Origin: UBA8518 sp041659585
GTDB lineage: Bacteria > Patescibacteriota > Minisyncoccia > Moranbacterales > UBA2206
DNA: 8,694 nucleotides
NCBI GenBank assembly: GCA_041659585.1
Contig: JBAZXY010000051.1
Location: 1 to 8,694, forward strand
Direction: 5' to 3'
Below the pieces are notes generated by a model that did not search any database, had not been told where the DNA came from, and saw nothing but the letters and a program-made list of their open reading frames with translations. Position numbers and translations under genes: made by a program. Of this stretch, positions 5,299 to 8,694 are shown piece after piece. Each line of letters opens with the position of its first letter. Within the stretch, counting starts at the first letter, position 1.

Positions 5299-5808
5299 AT
5301 GAAAAGAATTTTAATATTAGGGTCTTGCGGGGCAGGCAAATCAACGTTTGCCAAAAGATTGCATAGGTCGTTGGATATACCGATCATCCATCTTGACCAG
5401 CACTATTGGAAGCCCGGTTGGACGCGCACGGAAAGCGATGAATGGCAGAAGAAAGTTACAAATCTTGTTAAAGGAGATCAATGGATTATGGATGGAAACT
5501 ATCGCAGTTCATTGGATATGAGATTGCCTCAAGTAGATACTGTGATTTTGTTAGATTTCTCTCCTCCCGTGTGTCTCTATCGCTTATTGAAGCGTAGAAT
5601 CAAAGCGGATAGAGCGGATGAAATAGCGGGATGCCAAGAAAGGATAAGCTTTGAATTATTAAAGTGGGTATTGTGGACATTCCCAAGAGTTAATCGCAAA
5701 GAGATTGAAAAAAAGCTTGAATCATCAAAGAAACAAAAGGACATCTTTATTCTTAGGTCGAATAAGGATGTAGATTTATTTCTGCTGGATAAGATAAATA
5801 ATAAATAA
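5299..5808 (+). CDS. FlaR-like P-loop NTPase (topology modulation protein / adenylate-kinase-like)
   Basis: The protein (169 residues from ATG 5299) opens with a Walker A loop GSCGAGKS (8-15). It then has HLDQHYWKPGW (31-41), W62-x-x-D-G-N-Y (to 68), a Walker B-like VILLDF (82-87) and the basic stretch LYRLLKRRIK (93-102) where kinase-like relatives hold their lid arginines. This order is that of the FlaR / DNA topology modulation group, small nucleotide-kinase-fold proteins whose true substrate is poorly known. The frame is open up to a TTG at 5263, but a start there would overlap the small ORF and lacks support. The ATG has no SD either, so translation is probably coupled to the ORF ending at 5291. 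The tail (about 135-169) is Lys-rich. Confidence 0.85.
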   Translation: MKRILILGSCGAGKSTFAKRLHRSLDIPIIHLDQHYWKPGWTRTESDEWQKKVTNLVKGDQWIMDGNYRSSLDMRLPQVDTVILLDFSPPVCLYRLLKRRIKADRADEIAGCQERISFELLKWVLWTFPRVNRKEIEKKLESSKKQKDIFILRSNKDVDLFLLDKINNK

Positions 5809-5853
5809 GGAATAGGATCGAATTAATCACCGAAGATTTTGATTTGACTTACG

Positions 5854-5900
5854 CACGCAGAAAAGACAAGAGCGGAGGAAAGCCCTGTTTTTTTGTTTTT
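5854..5900 (+). repeat. Imperfect direct repeat, copy 2
   Basis: This 47-nt stretch matches 713-760, with exact blocks of 13 nt at the left and 24 nt at the right (5877-5900). The hairpin that copy 1 can form is weakened here by an A for G change and by wobble pairs. The copy lies 45 nt after the P-loop gene and ends right at the decayed recombinase. It also overlaps a readable frame (5814-5903) that may be part of that recombinase. Confidence 0.6.
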
Positions 5901-5906
5901 TCCTAG

Positions 5907-6112
5907 AACAAGGTCGAAACTGTCATAGCTCATGCTATCCGTCATAGCTTCGCCACTATTTTACTCAAAAAAGCATTAGTTTAGGGCATATTCAAGTCTT
6001 ACTTGGCTATTCGGGCATTCAAACCACTAGCCGTCATTATTTGGGCATCTTGAGCGATGACGAGGCAAAACAAGCCCACGAAAAGGGGATGAATATGGAT
6101 AATTGGTCGTAA
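5907..6112 (+). pseudogene. Decayed tyrosine recombinase (integrase) C-terminus
   Basis: Two frames together read as the C-terminal catalytic part of a tyrosine recombinase. From 5907 the first frame gives H-A-I-R-H-S-F-A-T-I-L-L-K-K (His and Arg of the HxxR box) up to the A6 run at 5967-5972. One base out, the second frame continues I-S-L-G-H-I-Q-V-L-L-G-Y-S-G-I-Q-T-T-S-R-H-Y-L and ends at TAA 6110-6112. One added A in the run would join them with canonical spacing, so this is a frameshift. The nucleophile Tyr is kept, but the usual His of LLGH is Tyr. The first frame is closed upstream by TAG (5904-5906). Still in that frame, 5814-5903 reads RIELITEDFDL...SGGKP, which resembles the DIDL-KGGK region of such enzymes, though the part between is far too short. 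It is a remnant of an integrated element. Confidence 0.7.
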
Positions 6113-6136
6113 CTTTATTTAAATGAAAATGTAGGT

Positions 6137-6142
6137 TATACT
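6137..6142 (+). promoter_or_regulatory. Possible -10 for the five-gene operon, leaderless
   Basis: TATACT (6137-6142) ends six bases before the ATG at 6149, the same distance as at the AEC gene. The -35 region (TTTATT near 6114-6119) is weak. No SD lies before this ATG, so a leaderless start is the best reading. Confidence 0.35.
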
Positions 6143-6148
6143 TGGAAT

Positions 6149-6469
6149 ATGATCACTGCAAATGTAAAATTAGTCGTTTTTGTTCCAATATCGCACGCTG
6201 ATATTGTACGCAAAGCATTGGGTGAAGCTGGAGCTGGAAAGATTGGCAACTATGACTTTTGCTCGTTTTCCTCTTGTGGCGTTGGACGTTTTCGTGGCAA
6301 TGAAAAATCCAATCCGACAATCGGTGAGGCTGGGCAATACGAGGCGGTGGAAGAAGAAAAAATTGAAGTTATTGTGCCGAGAGAAATTTTAGAGAAAGTC
6401 ATCAGAGCTATGAATAAAGTCCATCCTTACGAAGAAGTGGCTTATGATATTTATTCGATAGAGAATTAA
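6149..6469 (+). CDS. YqfO/NIF3-insert-like single-domain protein
   Basis: A 106-residue protein of the stand-alone YqfO domain type (the CutA1-like insert found in some NIF3 proteins). It shows KLVVFVP (7-13), the A-D-x-V-R-x-A-L-G-E-A-G-A-G-x-I-G-N-Y segment (17-35), SFSSCGVGRFRG (39-50), NPTIGEAGQ (55-63) and the ending VHPYEEVAYDIY (91-102). The family folds as a small ferredoxin-like domain that forms oligomers; its biochemical role is not established, and annotations as a toxin protein are not reliable. Length equals that of stand-alone members, so it is complete. It is the first gene of a five-gene run with gaps of 19, 3, -4 and 4 nt. The ATG directly behind a -10 supports a leaderless start. 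Confidence 0.88.
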   Translation: MITANVKLVVFVPISHADIVRKALGEAGAGKIGNYDFCSFSSCGVGRFRGNEKSNPTIGEAGQYEAVEEEKIEVIVPREILEKVIRAMNKVHPYEEVAYDIYSIEN

Positions 6470-6488
6470 TGTATTAAAATTTATTATT

Positions 6489-7076
6489 ATGAAAATCGCA
6501 ATTATATCCGATATACACGAAAATTTTCACAACATAATCTTGGCACTAAAGAGGATTGAACAAGAAAAATGCGAGCAGATTATTTTTCTAGGTGACTTTA
6601 TGAATAATGGCGTGGCAAAGGTTTTGGCTACTTCAAAAATTCCTGTTTTTGCTGTCTGGGGAAATAACGATGGAGATAAATCAGTTATAACTAAAACTTC
6701 GCTAAATCCATCTAGTAATTTGACAGTGAGTGATAGCATTTATGATTTCTTGGAATTTGGTGGCAAGAGGATTTTTGCGACTCATTATCCTGACATTGCG
6801 AAGCCAATGGCAAAATCAGGTGAATATGACGCAGTGTTTTATGGACATAACCATTTGAAAAATGAGGAAAAGATTGGGAACTGCTTAGTGGTAAATCCAG
6901 GTGAAATTTCGGCACATAAAACTGGCAAAGCAACATTTGCAATTTATGATACGGAAAGTAATTCAATTGAGTTTATAACGCTGGATAATTCTATTACATT
7001 GCTTACAGACGAAGTAGAAGACTATTTGAAGCAAGTTGATTTTGAATTTAGCAAAAGCAAGAGGCATCAGGTTTAA
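6489..7076 (+). CDS. YfcE/MJ0936-type metallophosphoesterase
   Basis: The 195-residue protein carries all the metal-binding boxes of calcineurin-like phosphoesterases of the YfcE/MJ0936 type: D8-x-H10 in ISDIHEN, G35-D36, G58-N59-N60-D61, H99 in ATHYP and G119-H120-N121-H122. N-P-G-E (136-139) follows, as is usual. Enzymes of this group use two Mn or Ni ions to cleave phosphodiesters in vitro; the natural substrate is uncertain. The catalytic core ends near residue 165 and an extra acidic and then basic tail (166-195) follows, slightly longer than typical. The gene begins 19 nt after the YqfO-like gene without an SD, so coupled translation is likely. Confidence 0.92.
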   Translation: MKIAIISDIHENFHNIILALKRIEQEKCEQIIFLGDFMNNGVAKVLATSKIPVFAVWGNNDGDKSVITKTSLNPSSNLTVSDSIYDFLEFGGKRIFATHYPDIAKPMAKSGEYDAVFYGHNHLKNEEKIGNCLVVNPGEISAHKTGKATFAIYDTESNSIEFITLDNSITLLTDEVEDYLKQVDFEFSKSKRHQV

Positions 7077-7079
7077 TTT

Positions 7080-7706
7080 ATGAGAAAATTATTATTATCA
7101 TCAAATGGAAGCTTTATTATTGAAAAAGGCTTAAAGCTTTTGTTTGACGATATTTCAAAAATTAGATTGGCATATATTACAACGGCAGGAAAAGGAAGTA
7201 GTGATAAAACATATATAGAAACCCACAAAGAGATGCTGAAAAAAGAAGGATGCAATTTTGAGGAGCTGGATATTGAGGGCAAAACTGAGGATGAATTGCG
7301 AGAATTACTGAAGAATAAAAACGCTGTATATGTTGAGGGCGGAAATACATTCTATTTATTAAAGGCTGTTCGTGAAAGCGGTTTCGATAAGGTCATAAAA
7401 GAACTTATAGAAAAAAGCGTGCCTTACATTGGTTCAAGTGCTGGAAGTTATATTGCTTGTCCAACTATTGAAATGGCTACTTGGAAGCCAAAGCAAAAGG
7501 ACAGGTTTGGAGTTTCTGATTTTACCGCAATGAATCTAGTGCCATTTTTGGTAGTTGCTCACTATGAACCAGAATTTAAGGAAGTATTAAAAGAAAAAAT
7601 TCCCCAAATTCAGTATGAGACCAAGGTATTAAAAGATGGGCAGGCGATTTTGGTTGAGGGTGATAGCTATAAATTAGTAGGAGAAGGGGGGGGGATAAGA
7701 TTATGA
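7080..7706 (+). CDS. Peptidase E-like (family S51) serine hydrolase
   Basis: The 208-residue protein shows the S51 peptidase E pattern: V-E-G-G-N-T-F-Y-L-L (85-94), the nucleophile elbow GSSAG (118-122, with S120 as probable nucleophile) followed by SYIACPT, and H161 in VVAHYEPEF. Family members are cytoplasmic dipeptidases that release N-terminal Asp, or cyanophycinase-like relatives; which one cannot be told here. The N-terminus starts at the first strand (KLLLSSNG), normal for the family. It begins 3 nt after the phosphoesterase stop. Its last codons include a run of nine G (7686-7694) that also serves as the SD of the next gene, whose ATG overlaps this gene's TGA. A slip in that run would change the C-terminus. 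Confidence 0.88.
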   Translation: MRKLLLSSNGSFIIEKGLKLLFDDISKIRLAYITTAGKGSSDKTYIETHKEMLKKEGCNFEELDIEGKTEDELRELLKNKNAVYVEGGNTFYLLKAVRESGFDKVIKELIEKSVPYIGSSAGSYIACPTIEMATWKPKQKDRFGVSDFTAMNLVPFLVVAHYEPEFKEVLKEKIPQIQYETKVLKDGQAILVEGDSYKLVGEGGGIRL

Positions 7707-8284
7707 GTAAAATCGCTTTTATTATCCCTGGCTTTGGATGTCCAACGAAAAACAAAGAATATCAGCAAATCGCTGGATTTTTCAAAAAGAAAAATATTAA
7801 ACCAATTCTAATTGAAACTGATTGGAAGCGAAACACGCATTTAGAATATGTTGTCCAATTCAAAGAACAATATTTGAGAAACGTTGATAATGGCGACCAA
7901 GTTTACGTGTTAGGTTTTTCATTTGGAGCTATGACTGCCTGTATTACCGCTCCAGAACTTAAGCCAACGATGCAAATTTTATGTTCACTCTCACCATTTT
8001 TCAAAGAAGATATTCCCCTGGTAAAAAGTTGGTGGATTAAATATCACGGTAAGCATAGAAAGTCGGTGTTTGAAAAATTATCATTTTCAGATATAGCCAA
8101 GAAAACTGTTTGCAAAACAATCATTCTGGCTGGCAATAAGGAAGGAAATGAAGTTGAACATAGAGCCAAGGACGCAAAAAAGAAAATCAAAAATAGCGAA
8201 CTGGTATTTATTGATGGCGTTAACCATAATATAGCTGACGAAGGATATCTGAAGAAAATCAAAGAAATAATTGAAAAAATATAA
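7703..8284 (+). CDS. Small alpha/beta hydrolase
   Basis: A compact 193-residue alpha/beta hydrolase with no lid domain: oxyanion strand IIPGFG (7-12), nucleophile elbow GFSFGA (71-76, S73), an acid probably in GNKEGNEVEH (144-153) where a loop after strand six is expected, and a catalytic His in GVNHNIAD (172-179, H175). The substrate is unknown; such small enzymes are often esterases or thioesterases. The start overlaps the preceding stop as ATGA (7703-7706), and nine G 8 nt upstream form the SD, so translation is coupled. The protein is Lys-rich, in line with the lower GC of this part of the operon. Confidence 0.88.
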   Translation: MSKIAFIIPGFGCPTKNKEYQQIAGFFKKKNIKPILIETDWKRNTHLEYVVQFKEQYLRNVDNGDQVYVLGFSFGAMTACITAPELKPTMQILCSLSPFFKEDIPLVKSWWIKYHGKHRKSVFEKLSFSDIAKKTVCKTIILAGNKEGNEVEHRAKDAKKKIKNSELVFIDGVNHNIADEGYLKKIKEIIEKI

Positions 8285-8288
8285 AGAT

Positions 8289-8591
8289 ATGCTTAAAAAA
8301 TACATTGCATACTTAAAAGACAATTCCCAAGGCTACTGGTTCAAGCGAAAACTCTATGGATGGGGCTGGGTGCCTGTAAAATGGCAGGGATGGTGTGTCA
8401 TATTTCTCTATATCTTACTCATCCTGAGTCTCGTGCTTATTAGAGAAGCTGCTATCCCAGGAAATCCTGATTCGGGAAGTAATTTTTTGACATTTGCATT
8501 GCCAATTGTTGTATTGACTGTCCTTCTTATTATTGTTGCCTATAAAAAGGGTGAAAAGCCTCGTTGGCAGTGGGGTAAACCAAGGAAATAG
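8289..8591 (+). CDS. Small two-span membrane protein (YWF-KLYGWGW motif)
   Basis: This 100-residue protein begins at ATG 8289, 4 nt after the hydrolase stop; a TTG further up (8271) would overlap that gene and is not preferred. It has an aromatic-rich N-terminal segment with G15-Y16-W17-F18 and K21-L22-Y23-G24-W25-G26-W27, then two membrane spans (about 34-51 and 66-84) joined by a short polar loop with Pro and Gly. The tail is basic (KKGEKPRWQWGKPRK). I recall similar short proteins in Parcubacteria-like genomes, but no function is known. It is the last gene of the five-gene operon. No clear terminator follows it in the window. Confidence 0.8.
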   Translation: MLKKYIAYLKDNSQGYWFKRKLYGWGWVPVKWQGWCVIFLYILLILSLVLIREAAIPGNPDSGSNFLTFALPIVVLTVLLIIVAYKKGEKPRWQWGKPRK

Positions 8592-8694
8592 AACTACTTT
8601 TTCCGATTCCTCCCACGAATCACCTCCTTTCTAGGGAGTAGTGGTGAACAGAGATTCTTCGGAATCTCAATCATCTAAGGGTCGTTTATCAACT
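8592..8694 (+). other. Non-coding right edge with a 16S rRNA 3'-end match
   Basis: ATCACCTCCTTTCT at 8619-8632 equals the conserved 3' end of bacterial 16S rRNA, including the anti-SD, and is followed by AGGGAG as in many 16S-23S spacers. The bases before it (8592-8618) do not look like 16S. A perfect 7-bp hairpin with a UUCG loop (8651-8668) follows. This may be the start of a spacer or unlinked 23S region, a duplicated end left by integration, or an assembly join. The other reading, a strong SD on the minus strand, would serve only a 28-codon frame. Confidence 0.4.

Noticed and set aside
5967..5974. Programmed -1 frameshift at the A6 run in the recombinase
   Set aside because: The upstream frame is already closed by TAG at 5904-5906 and the gene lacks most of its length, so decay is simpler. 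The slippery heptamer is also not in the right phase.
8271..8288. TTG start for the last membrane protein
   Set aside because: It overlaps the hydrolase gene; ATG 8289 lies 4 nt after that stop, as in the rest of the operon.
8530..8616. Minus-strand gene starting at GTG behind a perfect SD
   Set aside because: The frame has only 28 codons before its stop, lies over a solid + strand gene and looks like no protein family.
1..8694. CRISPR array or complete insertion sequence
   Set aside because: No regularly spaced repeats and no transposase frame or terminal inverted repeats were found; only the two-copy repeat and the recombinase remnant are present.

Overview
The window is AT-rich, gene-dense bacterial DNA with every supported gene on the + strand and no complete rRNA or tRNA gene. 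The short genes, tight 3-20 nt spacing, extended -10 promoters and a 100-residue two-membrane-span protein with a YWF-KLYGWGW motif resemble Patescibacteria/CPR genomes. This assignment is inference from style. The DsrC-like protein and the predicted outer-membrane-type protein are not what one expects of a minimal CPR cell, so horizontal acquisition or a different host remains open.

Left block (1-4009). A four-span membrane protein ends at a strong terminator. An imperfect direct repeat (copy 1) follows, then a promoter and a DsrC/TusE-family protein that lacks both redox cysteines. Its stop codon, TGA, lies exactly at the conserved C-terminal cysteine codon and is followed by a perfect hairpin. 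Next are a hexapeptide acyltransferase with its own terminator, then an unrecognised 399-residue membrane protein and an exported beta-rich protein that form a probable two-gene unit. All five start codons that can be judged have strong Shine-Dalgarno (SD) sequences.

Right block (4060-8591). An AEC-family transporter appears to be transcribed leaderless. It is followed by a promoter, a 49-residue small ORF and a FlaR-type P-loop kinase-like protein. A 340-nt gap then holds repeat copy 2 and a decayed tyrosine-recombinase C-terminus. The block ends with a compact five-gene operon: YqfO-like domain, YfcE-type metallophosphoesterase, peptidase E-like protein, small alpha/beta hydrolase and a two-span membrane protein. 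Most starts here lack SD sequences.

Right edge (8592-8694). This stretch is non-coding. It contains a 14-nt match to the conserved 3' end of 16S rRNA (the anti-SD) and a UUCG-capped hairpin, suggesting a displaced rRNA-operon or spacer fragment or a rearrangement point.

The most promising leads are the DsrC-like gene with TGA at its catalytic-cysteine codon, the unrecognised membrane/exported protein pair, the SD-rich versus SD-poor split between the two halves, and the signs of past mobility (repeat pair, integrase remnant, 16S-end fragment).
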